Counted from the stretch's first letter, positions 1 to 13,132 are shown. The stretch: DNA of 64,000 nucleotides from Pseudoxanthomonas sp. Root630 (GCF_001427585.1 NZ_LMGY01000019.1:28389-92388); one strand, 5' to 3'. The notes: a model not told the origin generated them from the letters alone. Program-made: numbers and translations.

Positions 1-719
1 CGGAGCTGGCGGACGACATGCGCCAGCACGGCGTGCGCCTGCACTTCGGCCATGCGGTGGCGGCGCTTGAGGAGGCACGCGACGGCGGCGTGATCGTGCT
101 GGCGGAAGACGGCACGCGCAGCGAGCGCTTCGATCGTCTGATCTTCGCCACCGGTCGCACGCCGAACACCGGCGGGATGGGGCTGGATGTCGCGGGCGTG
201 AAGACCGATGCGCGGGGGTTCGTGCAGGTGGATGCGTGGCAGGACACGAACGTGCCCGGCATCCATGCGGTGGGCGACGTGACCGGCCAGGCGGCACTGA
301 CGCCGGTGGCCATCGCCGCCGCACGGCGCCTGATGGATCGGGTGTTCGGCGGGCAGTCCGATGCCCGCCTGGATTATCGCGACATCGCGACCGTCGTCTT
401 CTCGCACCCGCCGGCGGGCAAGGTGGGGCAGACCGAAGACGAAGCCCGTGCCGAGCATGGCGACCGCGTGAAGGCGTATACCGCGCGCTTCAGGCCCATG
501 CTGCATGCCCTGGCCGATTCGCCGCAGCGCGGCCTGTTCAAGCTGGTGTGCGTGGGTGAGGAAGAGCGGGTGGTCGGCATCCACCTGCTGGGCGAAGGGG
601 CCGACGAAATGCTGCAGGGGTTCGCGGTGGCGCTGAAGAAGGGCATCACCCTCGCGGACCTGCATGACACGATGGCCATCCATCCCACCAGCGCCGAGGA
701 AGTGGTGCTGATGCGCTGA
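1..719 (+). CDS. gor: Glutathione-disulfide reductase-like flavoprotein, C-terminal part
   Basis: The gene enters from the left edge already in frame (reading from base 3), so only about 238 C-terminal residues of a protein usually near 450 are present. Visible are the end of the NAD(P)H domain (the FATGRTPNT stretch), the second FAD-binding segment (HAVGDVTG) and the C-terminal dimerisation domain ending in HPTSAEE, where the His-Glu pair is the acid-base catalyst of the pyridine nucleotide-disulfide oxidoreductase family. The HPTSAEE form and short C-terminus favour glutathione reductase (NADPH + GSSG to 2 GSH) over dihydrolipoamide dehydrogenase. The redox-active Cys pair lies outside the window, so a related disulfide reductase cannot be excluded. 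Confidence 0.85.
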   Translation, partial: ELADDMRQHGVRLHFGHAVAALEEARDGGVIVLAEDGTRSERFDRLIFATGRTPNTGGMGLDVAGVKTDARGFVQVDAWQDTNVPGIHAVGDVTGQAALTPVAIAAARRLMDRVFGGQSDARLDYRDIATVVFSHPPAGKVGQTEDEARAEHGDRVKAYTARFRPMLHALADSPQRGLFKLVCVGEEERVVGIHLLGEGADEMLQGFAVALKKGITLADLHDTMAIHPTSAEEVVLMR

Positions 720-754
720 GTCCGCGGGGCAGGGTGCGGCGATACAATGGCGCC

Positions 755-1531
755 ATGGACACCTACACGCTGCACCAAGGCACCGCGCCGCTGTTCATCA
801 GCCTGCCGCACAACGGGACGCGCGTGCCCGACGACATCGCCGCGCGCCTGACGCCGGAAGCGCGACGCGTGCCGGACACCGACTGGCATGTCGCCGAGTT
901 GTACGGCTTTGCGCGCTCGTTGGGCGCATCGATCATCGTGCCCGCGTACTCGCGCTACGTCGTCGATCTCAACCGGCCCGAAGACGACGTCTCGCTGTAT
1001 CCCGGGCAGAACACCACCGGCCTGTGCCCCATCGTGCGCTTCAGCGGCGATCCGGTGTACTTGCCGGACCAGGCCCCCACGCCGGACGACATCGCTGCAC
1101 GTGTGGACATCTACTGGCGGCCCTACCACCAGGCGCTGCGGCAGGAGCTCGCGCGCATCCGCGAAACGCACGGCCGTGTCGTGTTGTGGGAAGGCCATTC
1201 GATCCGCAGCGAAGTGCCCTTCCTGTTCGAAGGGCGACTGCCGGATTTCAACCTCGGCACGGCGGCCGGGGCGAGTTGTTCGCCTGCGCTGCAACAGGCG
1301 CTGGAAGCGATCCTCGCGGCGCAGTCGGACTACAGCTTCGTCGTCAACGGCCGGTTCCGCGGCGGCCATATCACCCGGCACTACGCCGATCCCGCGAATG
1401 GCGTGCAGGCGGTGCAACTGGAACTGGCGCAGCTGAACTACATGGATGAGGACAGCTTCGCCTATCTGCCCGAACGCGCCAGCCGCACGCAGGTGCTGAT
1501 CCGACGGTTGCTGGAAAGCACGCTGGCATGA
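755..1531 (+). CDS. hutG: N-formylglutamate amidohydrolase
   Basis: A 258-residue protein that would hydrolyse N-formylglutamate to glutamate and formate, the last step of one histidine-degradation route. The family's opening SLPHNGTRVP, the DTDWHVAELY segment, the VVDLNRP motif and the LWEGHSIRS stretch carry the metal and substrate residues. The ATG at 755 is chosen because the family begins close to this motif; an in-frame ATG at 734 adds seven unlikely residues. No other hut gene is nearby, so the enzyme may serve scattered catabolism or a related N-formyl amino acid. It is followed after 10 bases by a DMT transporter on the same strand. Confidence 0.88.
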   Translation: MDTYTLHQGTAPLFISLPHNGTRVPDDIAARLTPEARRVPDTDWHVAELYGFARSLGASIIVPAYSRYVVDLNRPEDDVSLYPGQNTTGLCPIVRFSGDPVYLPDQAPTPDDIAARVDIYWRPYHQALRQELARIRETHGRVVLWEGHSIRSEVPFLFEGRLPDFNLGTAAGASCSPALQQALEAILAAQSDYSFVVNGRFRGGHITRHYADPANGVQAVQLELAQLNYMDEDSFAYLPERASRTQVLIRRLLESTLA

Positions 1532-1541
1532 TCGCGCGCCG

Positions 1542-2525
1542 ATGAGCCGAGCCGGCGCAGAGGACGAACTGGCGCAGCCGTTGGACGTCGCGCCTGCCGA
1601 GGCGATGGATGCGCCATCCGCGCATCCCGCCCTGCATGTCGTCAGTCGTTCCGGTCTTGCATTGGCGGCGATGGGTGCCATCGCGTTTTCCGGCAAGGCC
1701 ATCATCGTCAAGCTCGGTTACCGCTACGGCACCGATGCGATCACCCTGTTGGCGCTGCGTATGCTGGTGGCATTCCCGTTCTTCCTCGCGATGGGCGCGT
1801 GGGCCGCGCGGCGCAGCGCGCCCCTGAGTGCCGCAGACCGCGGGCGGATCCTGTTGCTCGGGTTCCTTGGCTATTACCTCGCCAGCTTCCTGGATTTCGC
1901 GGGCCTGGCGTACATCACCGCTACGCTGGAACGGCTGATCCTCTACCTCACCCCGACCCTGGTGGCGTTGGTCGGCTGGCTGGCGTTCGGCCGACGCATC
2001 TCGCGCCGCCAGGCGGTGGCGCTGCTGGTGAGCTACGTGGGCGTGGCGCTCGCCTTCGGCCACGACTTGCAGGTGGGAGGCGCCAACATCGCGCTGGGAA
2101 GTTTGCTCGTATTCGGCAGCGCGCTGGCGTATGCGCTCTACCTGGTGGGCAGCGGTGAACTGGTCGCGCGGGTGGGTGCGGTGCGCCTGACGGCCTACGC
2201 CAGCAGCGTGGCCAGCGTGCTGTGCCTGCTGCAATTCGTCTTGCTGCGGCCGATGGAAGCGCTGGCGCTGCCGTGGCAGGTGTATGCGCTGTCGCTGGTG
2301 AACGGCACGCTGTGCACCGTATTGCCGGTGCTGGCGGTGATGATGGCGGTCGCGCGGATCGGTTCGGCGCTGGCCGCGCAGGTGGGAATGATCGGGCCGG
2401 TCTCGACCATCATCCTCAGTCTGTTCCTGTTGGGCGAACCGATGGGGCCGTGGCAGGTCGCCGGCACGGTGCTGGTGATGGCGGGCGTGTTCGTGGTGTC
2501 GCAGCAGAAGACCGTCCCACGCTGA
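1542..2525 (+). CDS. DMT-superfamily transporter (two EamA domains)
   Basis: A 327-residue integral membrane protein. After a polar N-terminus of about 40 residues come roughly ten hydrophobic segments arranged as two EamA repeats, for example AMGAIAFSGKAIIVKLGYRYG opening the first and a glycine-rich final helix (VAGTVLVMAGVFVVSQQ). The family exports amino acids, drugs or other small metabolites; the substrate cannot be read from sequence. It starts 10 bases after hutG and probably shares its transcript. An internal ATG at residue 22 (MDAPSAHPAL) could be the true start. Confidence 0.85.
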   Translation: MSRAGAEDELAQPLDVAPAEAMDAPSAHPALHVVSRSGLALAAMGAIAFSGKAIIVKLGYRYGTDAITLLALRMLVAFPFFLAMGAWAARRSAPLSAADRGRILLLGFLGYYLASFLDFAGLAYITATLERLILYLTPTLVALVGWLAFGRRISRRQAVALLVSYVGVALAFGHDLQVGGANIALGSLLVFGSALAYALYLVGSGELVARVGAVRLTAYASSVASVLCLLQFVLLRPMEALALPWQVYALSLVNGTLCTVLPVLAVMMAVARIGSALAAQVGMIGPVSTIILSLFLLGEPMGPWQVAGTVLVMAGVFVVSQQKTVPR

Positions 2526-2535
2526 ATACGTGCCG

Positions 2536-3678
2536 CTAGGCCGCCGCGGTCGCTTCGGTCAACCAACGCACGACATGCGACAGCGCGTCGGCGTGGCTGT
2601 CGCCAGCGTCCCTGCGTTCCTGGTAACGCCGCAGTTGCCCGTGCGCGCCGGTGCCTTCCTCGAGGATCTGCCACACACGTTCCACCTGTCGTGCGCAGTC
2701 CAGCGCGCGGATGTCTTCGCCCAGCGCATCCAGGGTGTTCTCCAGCATCTCGCGCACCGACACCAGGCGGTGGCTGCCCAGATCGATCAGGCCGGCATCG
2801 AATCCGTGACGCTGTGCGCGCCACAGGTTCTCCGCGACGATGGCCTGGTCGCCAGCATGCAGGCCGCGGTAAAGCTCGGGCCTGCGTTCGAGGTGCCGCA
2901 CCAGGCAGCGGTAGACCTGCGCGATGGCCAACGCATCGCAGACGTCGGTGCAGGCGTCGGTGACACGCAGTTCGAGGGTGGGGAAGGCGAGCGACGGGCG
3001 CAGTGCCCACCAGAGGAAGCTCGCATCCTGGATCGCGCGGCCGTCGGTCATGCGCTGGACGTAGTGATCGTACTCGGCCTGGTCACGGAACAGCGGCGGC
3101 AATCCGGTGCGGGGGATCTCCTGGTAGGCGGTCTGCCGGTAACCCATCAGGCCCGTGGCATGGCCCATCCAGAAGGGCGACGACGTGCTGAGCGCGAGCA
3201 GCAGCGGCAGGAACGGCTGGACGCGCGCCATCAGTGCGACGCGTTGTGTCGGGTCGGCCGGCTGTACGTGCACGTGCAGGCCGCACAGCAGGTTGCGCTG
3301 GCCGAGCATCTGCAGTTCGCCCATTACCTTGTCATAGTGGGGCTTGTCCGTACTGCGTTGCCCACGCCATTGCGCCGACGGATGGGTGCCGGCCGACAGG
3401 ATGCCGAGTCCGTGCCGGTGCGCGATGTCGCTGACAGTGCGGCGCAATGTGCGCAGGTCGGCTTCGGCGGCGCTTGGGCCATCATGCACGCCGGTCTGGA
3501 CTTCGACCTGGGTCTGCAGCATCTCGCTGCCGAAACGCTCACCCAGTGTTTCGCGGCATTCGGCGAAGAACCGACGCGGCATGTGCCGCAGCCGGCGCCC
3601 GTTGCGGCGCACGAGGAAATACTCTTCCTCGAGACCGAACGTATAGGCGTGAAGGACGGGCCCGGATGTCGATGCCAT
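2536..3678 (-). CDS. YbdK-family carboxylate-amine ligase (GCS2 fold)
   Basis: A 380-residue protein of the glutamate-cysteine ligase type 2 superfamily. Near the N-terminus it has FGLEEEYFLV, the acidic metal/ATP-binding signature, followed by QVEVQTG, GTHPSAQW and the GLHVHVQP segment, all typical of the YbdK branch. E. coli YbdK has weak glutamate-cysteine ligase activity and its true role is unsettled, so a specific glutathione role is not claimed even though a glutathione-reductase-like gene lies 2 kb away. It converges with the DMT transporter, leaving only 10 bases between stops. Confidence 0.85.
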   Translation of the reverse strand: MASTSGPVLHAYTFGLEEEYFLVRRNGRRLRHMPRRFFAECRETLGERFGSEMLQTQVEVQTGVHDGPSAAEADLRTLRRTVSDIAHRHGLGILSAGTHPSAQWRGQRSTDKPHYDKVMGELQMLGQRNLLCGLHVHVQPADPTQRVALMARVQPFLPLLLALSTSSPFWMGHATGLMGYRQTAYQEIPRTGLPPLFRDQAEYDHYVQRMTDGRAIQDASFLWWALRPSLAFPTLELRVTDACTDVCDALAIAQVYRCLVRHLERRPELYRGLHAGDQAIVAENLWRAQRHGFDAGLIDLGSHRLVSVREMLENTLDALGEDIRALDCARQVERVWQILEEGTGAHGQLRRYQERRDAGDSHADALSHVVRWLTEATAAA

Positions 3679-3791
3679 GCACGGGTTATCGCACCGGCAG
3701 GGTGAACGCGATGTTCAACCGCACCGCGCGACAGTACCTGCTGGAGGATAGCGAGGCCGTCGCAACGGCCCCGTGCGACGAAGGGCCGGAA

Positions 3792-5681
3792 TCAGGCTTC
3801 CAGCGAAGCCAGATCGCCCTTGGTCTCGAGCCACGTCTTGCGATCGCCCGAACGCTTCTTGGCCAACAGCATGTCCATCAGGCCGCGCGTCTGCAGGTCG
3901 TCGTCCACGGTCAGCTGCACCAGCCGGCGCGTGTCCGGATGGATGGTGGACTCACGCAACTGGGAAGGATTCATCTCGCCCAGGCCCTTGAAGCGGGTGA
4001 CGTTCACTGCGCCACGGATCTTCTCGCGCTCGATTTTCTCGAGCAGCAGGCGCTTCTCTTCCTCGTCGAGCGCGTAGAACACCTGCTTGCCCACGTCGAC
4101 GCGGAACAGCGGCGGCATCGCGACGAACACGTGCCCGGCCGCGACCAGGGCGGGGAAGTGGCGCAGGAACAGCGCACTCAGCAGCGTGGCGATGTGCAGG
4201 CCGTCGGAGTCCGCGTCGGCCAGGATCACCACCTTGCCGTAACGCAGGCCGCTGATGTCGTCCTTGCCCGGGTCGCAGCCGATCGCCACGGCCAGGTCGT
4301 GCACTTCCTGCGACGCGAGTACGCTGCCGGACGCGACCTCCCAGGTATTCAGGATCTTGCCACGCAGCGGCAGGATCGCCTGGAAATCCTTGTCGCGCGC
4401 CTGCTTGGCCGAGCCGCCCGCCGAATCGCCTTCCACCAGGAACAGTTCGGTGCGCGACAGATCCTGGCTGATGCAGTCGGCCAGCTTGCCGGGCAGGGCA
4501 GGGCCCTGGGTGACCTTCTTGCGGACGACCTGCTTCTCGGTCTTCAGGCGGGCGCTGGCGCGCTCGATGGCGATCTGGGCGATCTTCTCGCCCAGGTCCA
4601 CGTGCTGGTTCAACCACAGGCTGAAGGCGTCGTGCGCGGCGCCTTCGATGAAGCCCGCCGCCTGGCGCGAAGACAGACGCTCCTTGGTCTGCCCGCTGAA
4701 CTGCGGATCGGTCATCTTCAGCGACAGCACGAAGGTCACGCGGTCCCACACGTCTTCCGGCGCGAGCTTCACGCCGCGCGGCAGCAGGTTGCGGAAGTCG
4801 CAGAACTCGCGCAGCGCATCGGTCAGGCCGCTGCGCAGGCCGTTCACGTGGGTGCCGTGCTGCGCGGTCGGGATCAGGTTGACGTAACTCTCCTGCACCA
4901 GCTCGCCTTCCGGTACCCAGGCCACGGCCCAGTCCACGATCTCGCTGTCCTTCTTCAGCTGGCCGACGAAGATGTCCGGCGGCAGCAGTTCGCGCCCGGC
5001 CATCTCGCCCTTCAGGTAATCGCGCAGGCCATCTTCGTAATGCCAGGTATCGCGCTCGCCGGTGGCCTCGTCGAACAGGGTGACGTTCAGGCCGGGGCAC
5101 AATACGGCCTTGGCGCGCAGCAGGTGACGCAGCGCCCTCACGTTGAACTTCGGCGTATCGAAGTATTTCGGATCGGCCCAGAACCGCACGCGGGTGCCGG
5201 TGTTCTTCTTGCCGACGCTGCCCACGACTTCCAGCGGCGTGGCGCGGTCGCCGTTGCGGAAGGTGATGCGGTGTTCGCTGCCGTCGCGCTTGATGTGCAC
5301 TTCCACCAGCGTGGACAACGCATTCACCACGCTCACGCCTACGCCATGCAGGCCGCCGGAGAACGTGTAGTTCTTGTTGTTGAACTTGCCGCCGGCATGC
5401 AGGCGGGTGAGGATCAGTTCGACGCCGGGGATCTTCTCCTCCGGGTGGATGTCCACCGGCATGCCGCGGCCATCGTCGCTGACTTCGCAGCTGCCGTCCT
5501 TGAAGAGGGTGACCTCGATGCTGCCGGCGTGGCCTGCCAGCGCTTCGTCCACCGCGTTGTCGATGACTTCCTGCGCGAGGTGGTTGGGGCGCGCGGTGTC
5601 GGTATACATGCCGGGCCGGCGCTTGACGGGGTCCAGGCCGGAGAGGACTTCGATGTCGGCGGCGTTGTAGCGGCTGCTCAT
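3792..5681 (-). CDS. parE: DNA topoisomerase IV subunit B
   Basis: A 629-residue GHKL-type II topoisomerase subunit that powers decatenation of daughter chromosomes with ParC. Visible features are the Bergerat ATP site (EVIDNAVDEALAGH, then DDGRGMPVD), the K-loop region, the TOPRIM domain (LVEGDSAGGSAKQARD and DADSDGLHI, with the metal-binding Glu and Asp residues) and the C-terminal GLGEMNPSQLRE. Length matches ParE (about 630) rather than GyrB (about 800). The start MSSRYNAADIEVLSG at 5681 fits the family; in-frame ATGs upstream would add 41 unconserved residues. Confidence 0.96.
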   Translation of the reverse strand: MSSRYNAADIEVLSGLDPVKRRPGMYTDTARPNHLAQEVIDNAVDEALAGHAGSIEVTLFKDGSCEVSDDGRGMPVDIHPEEKIPGVELILTRLHAGGKFNNKNYTFSGGLHGVGVSVVNALSTLVEVHIKRDGSEHRITFRNGDRATPLEVVGSVGKKNTGTRVRFWADPKYFDTPKFNVRALRHLLRAKAVLCPGLNVTLFDEATGERDTWHYEDGLRDYLKGEMAGRELLPPDIFVGQLKKDSEIVDWAVAWVPEGELVQESYVNLIPTAQHGTHVNGLRSGLTDALREFCDFRNLLPRGVKLAPEDVWDRVTFVLSLKMTDPQFSGQTKERLSSRQAAGFIEGAAHDAFSLWLNQHVDLGEKIAQIAIERASARLKTEKQVVRKKVTQGPALPGKLADCISQDLSRTELFLVEGDSAGGSAKQARDKDFQAILPLRGKILNTWEVASGSVLASQEVHDLAVAIGCDPGKDDISGLRYGKVVILADADSDGLHIATLLSALFLRHFPALVAAGHVFVAMPPLFRVDVGKQVFYALDEEEKRLLLEKIEREKIRGAVNVTRFKGLGEMNPSQLRESTIHPDTRRLVQLTVDDDLQTRGLMDMLLAKKRSGDRKTWLETKGDLASLEA

Positions 5682-5940
5682 GGGTTCTGCGGGTTCTCGG
5701 TTGCGGCGGCACGGCATCCTGCGCGCCGCTGGAAGGGGAATTGTAGTGGCAGTTGGCCGGCAGACGCGGCGGTGCCGACAGGATGCGGACATGCCTGTCC
5801 GCAATCCGGGCCAGCGGACGCCCTACCGTGTTCAGTCGGGGGCCGGCATACGGGCAGTAGGCTTGCCGCGTGGACAGGGACGCCCTTGGGTTTGCCATCC
5901 GGCACCCCCAGATTCCGCTCATCCACGAGGAGTTTCCGCC

Positions 5941-6192
5941 ATGAAATCGCGCAACCTGTTGCTGCTCTCCGCCGCCGTCGCCGGCGCGCTGTTCGCGGTC
6001 CACGCGTTCGCCCAGTCCAAGGCGGGTGCCGACGCCGACAAGCCGAAGCAGGACCAGTCCCAGACCAGTGATCCTTCCGATCCGGAAGCCAAGGCGCGTC
6101 GCCGCGCGGCCAACGAGGCCGCCGCCAAGCGCAAGGCCGCCGAGGGCCAGCAGAAGAAGGCCGGCGAGGAAGAGGAAGAGCGCAAGCCCTGA
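5941..6192 (+). CDS. Small exported Lys/Ala/Glu-rich protein, unrecognised
   Basis: An 83-residue protein with a clear signal peptide (MKSRNLLLLSAAVAGALF, probable cleavage after VHAFA) followed by a highly charged low-complexity tail rich in Ala, Lys and Glu. A GAGG Shine-Dalgarno lies just before the ATG. It is divergent from parE and precedes pyrG by 137 bases with a hairpin between them. I recognise no domain; the mature part looks like a disordered periplasmic segment. Confidence 0.65.
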   Translation: MKSRNLLLLSAAVAGALFAVHAFAQSKAGADADKPKQDQSQTSDPSDPEAKARRRAANEAAAKRKAAEGQQKKAGEEEEERKP

Positions 6193-6242
6193 TCCGTTCT
6201 GCTTCGAAACCTTTGCGTGGCAAGGGTTTCGCGTCCATCTGA

Positions 6243-7991
<1,749 letters not shown>

Positions 7992-8040
7992 CTGTCCTGC
8001 ACCGGCGCCGTCCGCGGCGCCTGCAACGAAGGAGTGGTGA

Positions 8041-8874
8041 ATGAAGCTCTGTGGATTTGACGTTGGCCTGGACCAACCCCTGTTCCTGATCGCCGGCCCG
8101 TGCGTGATCGAATCGATGCAGTTGCAGATCGACGTCGCCGGCCGCCTGAAGGAGATCACCGGCAAGCTGGGGATGAACTTCATCTTCAAGTCCAGCTTCG
8201 ACAAGGCCAACCGTACCTCGGGTACCAGCTTCCGCGGCCCGGGCATGGAAGAGGGCCTGAAGGTGCTGGACGCGGTGAAGAAGCAGGTCGGCGTGCCGGT
8301 GCTCACCGATGTGCATGAGTACACGCCGATGGACGAAGTCGCGGCCGTCGTCGACGTGCTGCAGACGCCGGCCTTCCTTGTGCGCCAGACGGACTTCATC
8401 AGGAAGGTCTGCTCGGCCGGCAAGCCGGTCAACATCAAGAAAGGCCAGTTCCTGTCGCCGTGGGACATGAAGCCCGTGGTCGACAAGGCCAAGTCCACCG
8501 GCAACCAGGACATCATGGTCTGCGAGCGCGGTGCGTCCTTCGGTTACAACAACCTGGTCAGCGACATGCGTTCGTTGAGCGTCATGCGCGATACCGGCTG
8601 CCCGGTGGTGTTCGATGCGACGCATTCGGTGCAGTTGCCGGGCGGGCAGGGCAGCAGCTCGGGCGGTCAGCGCGAATTCGTGCCGGTGCTGGCGCGTGCG
8701 GCCGTCGCCGTCGGCGTCGCCGGACTGTTCGCCGAGACGCATCCGGATCCGGCCAAGGCATTGTCCGACGGCCCGAATGCCTGGCCGCTGGACAAGATGG
8801 AAGCGCTGCTGGAAACGCTGCTGGCGCTGGACGGCATCACCAAGAAGAACGGTTTCCTCGAATCCACTCTCTGA
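8041..8874 (+). CDS. kdsA: 3-deoxy-8-phosphooctulonate synthase
   Basis: A 277-residue KDO-8-phosphate synthase that condenses phosphoenolpyruvate with arabinose 5-phosphate for lipopolysaccharide inner core. Signatures are [34 protein letters not shown] VNIKKGQF and [12 protein letters not shown], all usual for KdsA. A strong Shine-Dalgarno (AAGGAG) lies 6 bases before the ATG. It sits 49 bases after pyrG and 17 bases before eno, the same arrangement as pyrG-(kdsA)-eno in other gammaproteobacteria. Confidence 0.97.
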   Translation: MKLCGFDVGLDQPLFLIAGPCVIESMQLQIDVAGRLKEITGKLGMNFIFKSSFDKANRTSGTSFRGPGMEEGLKVLDAVKKQVGVPVLTDVHEYTPMDEVAAVVDVLQTPAFLVRQTDFIRKVCSAGKPVNIKKGQFLSPWDMKPVVDKAKSTGNQDIMVCERGASFGYNNLVSDMRSLSVMRDTGCPVVFDATHSVQLPGGQGSSSGGQREFVPVLARAAVAVGVAGLFAETHPDPAKALSDGPNAWPLDKMEALLETLLALDGITKKNGFLESTL

Positions 8875-8879
8875 GCTGA

Positions 8880-10175
<1,296 letters not shown>

Positions 10176-10178
10176 TCC

Positions 10179-10523
10179 ATGCGCAAGGCGCCCTGGCTCC
10201 TGCTGGTGCTCGTGCTGCTGCTGGGCTGGCTGCAGTACAAGTTCTGGTTCGGCGTCGGCAGTTCGGGCCAGGTCGTCGCGCTGGAGCAGCAGGTCGAAGT
10301 GCAGAAGCGCGAGAACGCCGGTCTGCAGGAGCGCAACGACGCGCTCGCCGCGGAAGTCGAGGACCTCAAGTCCGGCGAATCCGCGGTGGAGGAGCGCGCT
10401 CGCAGCGAACTGGGCATGATCAAGCCGGGCGAGAAGTTCTATCGTGTGGTCGAGCCGGTGCCTGCCGCGCCCGCCGACGGTGATGACGCGGCGCCCGGTA
10501 CGGACGAAGAGGCTGCGCCCTGA
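10179..10523 (+). CDS. ftsB: Cell division protein FtsB
   Basis: A 114-residue bitopic inner-membrane protein. A short cytoplasmic N-terminus (MRKAPW) leads into a transmembrane helix ([19 protein letters not shown]), then a periplasmic heptad-rich coiled coil (about residues 33-75) ending in the conserved [18 protein letters not shown] segment. FtsB forms the FtsQ-FtsB-FtsL complex that activates septal peptidoglycan synthesis. The Pro/Ala/Asp-rich tail after residue 90 is an extension over the E. coli protein. Its stop overlaps the ispD start. Confidence 0.94.
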   Translation: MRKAPWLLLVLVLLLGWLQYKFWFGVGSSGQVVALEQQVEVQKRENAGLQERNDALAAEVEDLKSGESAVEERARSELGMIKPGEKFYRVVEPVPAAPADGDDAAPGTDEEAAP

Positions 10524-11215
10524 TGGCCGGTGTCTGGGCGGTGGTGCCGGCCGCCGGTCGTGGTACCCGTTTCGGCAGCGAACTGCCCAAGCAGTACCTG
10601 GCCGTGCGCGACCGCCCGCTGATCGCCTGGACACTGCAGGCCTTGTTCGCCCATGACGCGGTCGAAGGCGTGGTGATGCCATTGTCGGAGAACGATCCGG
10701 ATTGGCCGGGCTGGACGGAATACGACGGGCGGCCGCTGATCGCGTGTACCGGCGGCGCGACGCGTGCGGCGTCTGTGCTGGCAGGTTTGCGCGCCTTGCC
10801 GGCCAGCGTGCGTGCCGACGACTTCGTGCTGGTGCACGATGCGGCGCGCCCGAACCTGGGCCGGGAAGATCTGGCGCAGTTGCTGGAGCGCGGTCGGAAC
10901 GATCCCGTCGGTGCGATCCTCGCCGCGCCCGTGCGCGACACCCTCAAGCGGGCGGGCGATGACGGCGGTATCGATGGCACGGAACCGCGCGAGCGCCTGT
11001 GGCGCGCCTTCACCCCGCAGCTGTTCCGCCGCCTGCAACTGACCCGTGCACTGGAAGCCGCGACGACCGATGGCATCGAAGTGACCGACGAGGCCATGGC
11101 GATGGAGCGACAGGGCCTGCGTCCGTTGCTGGTGGAAGGCGCGGAAAGCAATTTCAAGATCACCACGCGCGCGGACCTCGAGCGGTTCGAGTTCGAACTC
11201 TCGCGCCGCGTCTGA
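10523..11215 (+). CDS. ispD: 2-C-methyl-D-erythritol 4-phosphate cytidylyltransferase
   Basis: A 230-residue cytidylyltransferase of the non-mevalonate isoprenoid pathway (MEP + CTP to CDP-ME). The nucleotide-binding [19 protein letters not shown] is at the N-terminus; [11 protein letters not shown] and the C-terminal [12 protein letters not shown] region are also conserved. Its ATG overlaps the ftsB stop by one base, showing translational coupling, and ispF follows 17 bases after its stop. Confidence 0.97.
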   Translation: MAGVWAVVPAAGRGTRFGSELPKQYLAVRDRPLIAWTLQALFAHDAVEGVVMPLSENDPDWPGWTEYDGRPLIACTGGATRAASVLAGLRALPASVRADDFVLVHDAARPNLGREDLAQLLERGRNDPVGAILAAPVRDTLKRAGDDGGIDGTEPRERLWRAFTPQLFRRLQLTRALEAATTDGIEVTDEAMAMERQGLRPLLVEGAESNFKITTRADLERFEFELSRRV

Positions 11216-11232
11216 TCCACGACGGTATCGCC

Positions 11233-11724
11233 ATGCCAGACACCTTGAACATCCGCATCGGCCAGGGCTTCGACGTGCACGCCTTCGGCGAGGGCGGCCA
11301 CGTCATGTTGGGCGGTGTGCGCGTGCCGCACGACCGGGGCGTGCTGGCGCACAGCGATGGCGACGTGGTGCTGCACGCGCTGTGCGACGCCATGCTGGGC
11401 GCGCTCGCGCTCGGCGACATCGGTAGGCACTTCCCGCCCTCCGATGATCGCTGGAAAGGCGCGGACAGCATCATGTTCGTGCATCACTGCGAGCAGCTGC
11501 TGCGCGAACGCGGCTGGCGGGTTGGAAACGCCGACATCACCGTGATCTGTGAGCGACCGAAAGTCGGGCCGCATGCCTGGGCGATGTGTGAACAGGTCGC
11601 GACGGCTCTCGGTATCGAAACCGACGCCGTCAGCATCAAGGCCACCACGACGGAGAAGCTCGGCTTCACCGGTCGCGGCGAAGGCATCGCGGCGCAGGCC
11701 GTGGTGCTGTTGGTGAAGGCGTGA
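11233..11724 (+). CDS. ispF: 2-C-methyl-D-erythritol 2,4-cyclodiphosphate synthase
   Basis: A 163-residue enzyme that cyclises CDP-ME 2-phosphate to MEcPP with release of CMP. The zinc and substrate residues are in [13 protein letters not shown] (Asp-x-His), the [16 protein letters not shown] loop and [10 protein letters not shown]; the C-terminal [21 protein letters not shown] is typical. It functions as a homotrimer in the cytosol, next in pathway order after IspD/IspE. The last bases overlap the GTG start of truD. Confidence 0.97.
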   Translation: MPDTLNIRIGQGFDVHAFGEGGHVMLGGVRVPHDRGVLAHSDGDVVLHALCDAMLGALALGDIGRHFPPSDDRWKGADSIMFVHHCEQLLRERGWRVGNADITVICERPKVGPHAWAMCEQVATALGIETDAVSIKATTTEKLGFTGRGEGIAAQAVVLLVKA

Positions 11725-12758
11725 GCGAAGGCCTGCCGCGCGCGTTCGGCGCGCCCGTGTTGACGGCGCGGTTCCGCAGCACGCCCGAAGATTTCTTCGT
11801 CGAAGAACTCCCGGGGTTCGATCCGTCGGGTCAGGGCGAACATCTGCTGCTCACGGTGGAAAAGCGGGGCATGAACACCGCCTTCGCCGCCAAGCGCATC
11901 GCGGCCTGGGCGGGCATCGCCGAGATGGGCGTGGGGTATGCCGGGCTGAAGGATCGCCACGCGGTCACCCGCCAGCGTTTCAGCGTGCACCTGCCGCGCA
12001 AGGTCGCGCCCGATCTGGCAGGTCTCGCAGCGGACGACTTCAAGGTCATCGATGCGACGTGGCATTCGCGCAAGCTGCCGCGCGGTGCGCTGGCCGGCAA
12101 CCGGTTCGTGCTGGTGCTGCGCGACGTGGAAGGCGAGCGTGATGCGATCGATGCGCGGCTCGGCGAAATCGCGTCCCACGGCTTGCCCAACTGGTTCGGC
12201 GAGCAACGATTCGGGCGCGATGGCGGCAACGTGGCCGCGGCGCTGGCGATGTTCGCCGGTCGACGGGTGCGCCGCGACCAGCGGTCGATTTTCCTGTCGG
12301 CGGCGCGCTCGGAACTGTTCAATCGCGTGCTCGCTACGCGGCTTGCTGACGGGAGCTGGAACCGGGGCATCGAAGGCGAAGTGTGGATGCTGGCCGGCAG
12401 CCGCAGCGTATTCGGACCCGAACCGTGGAACGAGACGCTCGCGCAGCGCCTGGCGGACTTCGACATCCATCCGACGGGGCCACTGTGGGGCACGGGCGAA
12501 TCGCGTGCCCAGGCCGCGGCGCGGGCCTGCGAGGACGCCGCACTGCAGGCCGACGACGCGCGTGCGTTGCAGGCCGGACTTGAGCAGGAAGGGCTCCGCC
12601 AGGAGCGTCGCGCGCTGCGCCTGAAGCCCGATGGGTTGGCGTGGCACTGGCCGGAGGCGTCCACGCTGCACGTGGAGTTCGCGCTACCACCCGGCAGCTA
12701 CGCAACGGCCGTACTGCATGAGTTGGGTGAGGTGTCTGAAGGTTCCGGGGCGGCCTGA
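11721..12758 (+). CDS. truD: tRNA pseudouridine(13) synthase
   Basis: A 345-residue TruD-family enzyme that makes pseudouridine 13 in tRNA-Glu. The catalytic Asp is in [13 protein letters not shown] near residue 80; [14 protein letters not shown] in the middle is a second family signature. It begins at a GTG inside the ispF stop region (GTGA overlap), a coupling also seen in E. coli. Whereas truD commonly runs directly into surE, here a small lipoprotein gene and an antisense smr gene intervene. Confidence 0.95.
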   Translation: MSEGLPRAFGAPVLTARFRSTPEDFFVEELPGFDPSGQGEHLLLTVEKRGMNTAFAAKRIAAWAGIAEMGVGYAGLKDRHAVTRQRFSVHLPRKVAPDLAGLAADDFKVIDATWHSRKLPRGALAGNRFVLVLRDVEGERDAIDARLGEIASHGLPNWFGEQRFGRDGGNVAAALAMFAGRRVRRDQRSIFLSAARSELFNRVLATRLADGSWNRGIEGEVWMLAGSRSVFGPEPWNETLAQRLADFDIHPTGPLWGTGESRAQAAARACEDAALQADDARALQAGLEQEGLRQERRALRLKPDGLAWHWPEASTLHVEFALPPGSYATAVLHELGEVSEGSGAA

Positions 12759-12889
12759 GCCGTTCGTCGGAAAGCACGCGCCAGCACTGGCAGCGCGGAA
12801 TGGCGGGCGTATAAGCGGAGGCAGCGGCGGCGGGTGATGCATCGCTGTCCGTGTGGGCCGCAGATCCTTCCCGCTCCCAGGAGGTCGCC

Positions 12890-13123
12890 ATGAGTCGCCT
12901 CAATTGCCTTTCCTGTGCCGTGTTCCTCACCGTGCTGCTTTCCGCGTGCGCGAGCACCCAGACCGCACGCAGCTCCGACAAGACGCTCATGCAGCGCCAG
13001 ACGGATGTGGACGAGGTCTACGTGGGCTACGTCAATACGGTCGCCAAGCTGCGTGGCACCCGCGTCATGTGGGTCCACCTGCCGAAGAAGAAGGCGCCGG
13101 AGACCATTGCCGCCGCCCGTTGA
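12890..13123 (+). CDS. Small predicted lipoprotein, unrecognised
   Basis: A 77-residue protein with a lipoprotein signal: MSRLNCLSCAVFLTVLLSAC, lipobox LSAC, so Cys20 should be lipidated and exposed in the periplasm. A strong AGGAGG Shine-Dalgarno precedes the ATG. The mature part (about 57 residues) includes a predicted helix around QRQTDVDEVYVGYVNTVAK and a basic C-terminus with KKK. No family is recognised. It sits between truD and a convergent smr gene. Confidence 0.65.
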   Translation: MSRLNCLSCAVFLTVLLSACASTQTARSSDKTLMQRQTDVDEVYVGYVNTVAKLRGTRVMWVHLPKKKAPETIAAAR

Positions 13124-13132
13124 CCTTCGGTT

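Noticed and set aside
3447..6071. 874-codon plus-strand open frame
   Set aside because: Runs antisense to parE, which has all catalytic motifs.
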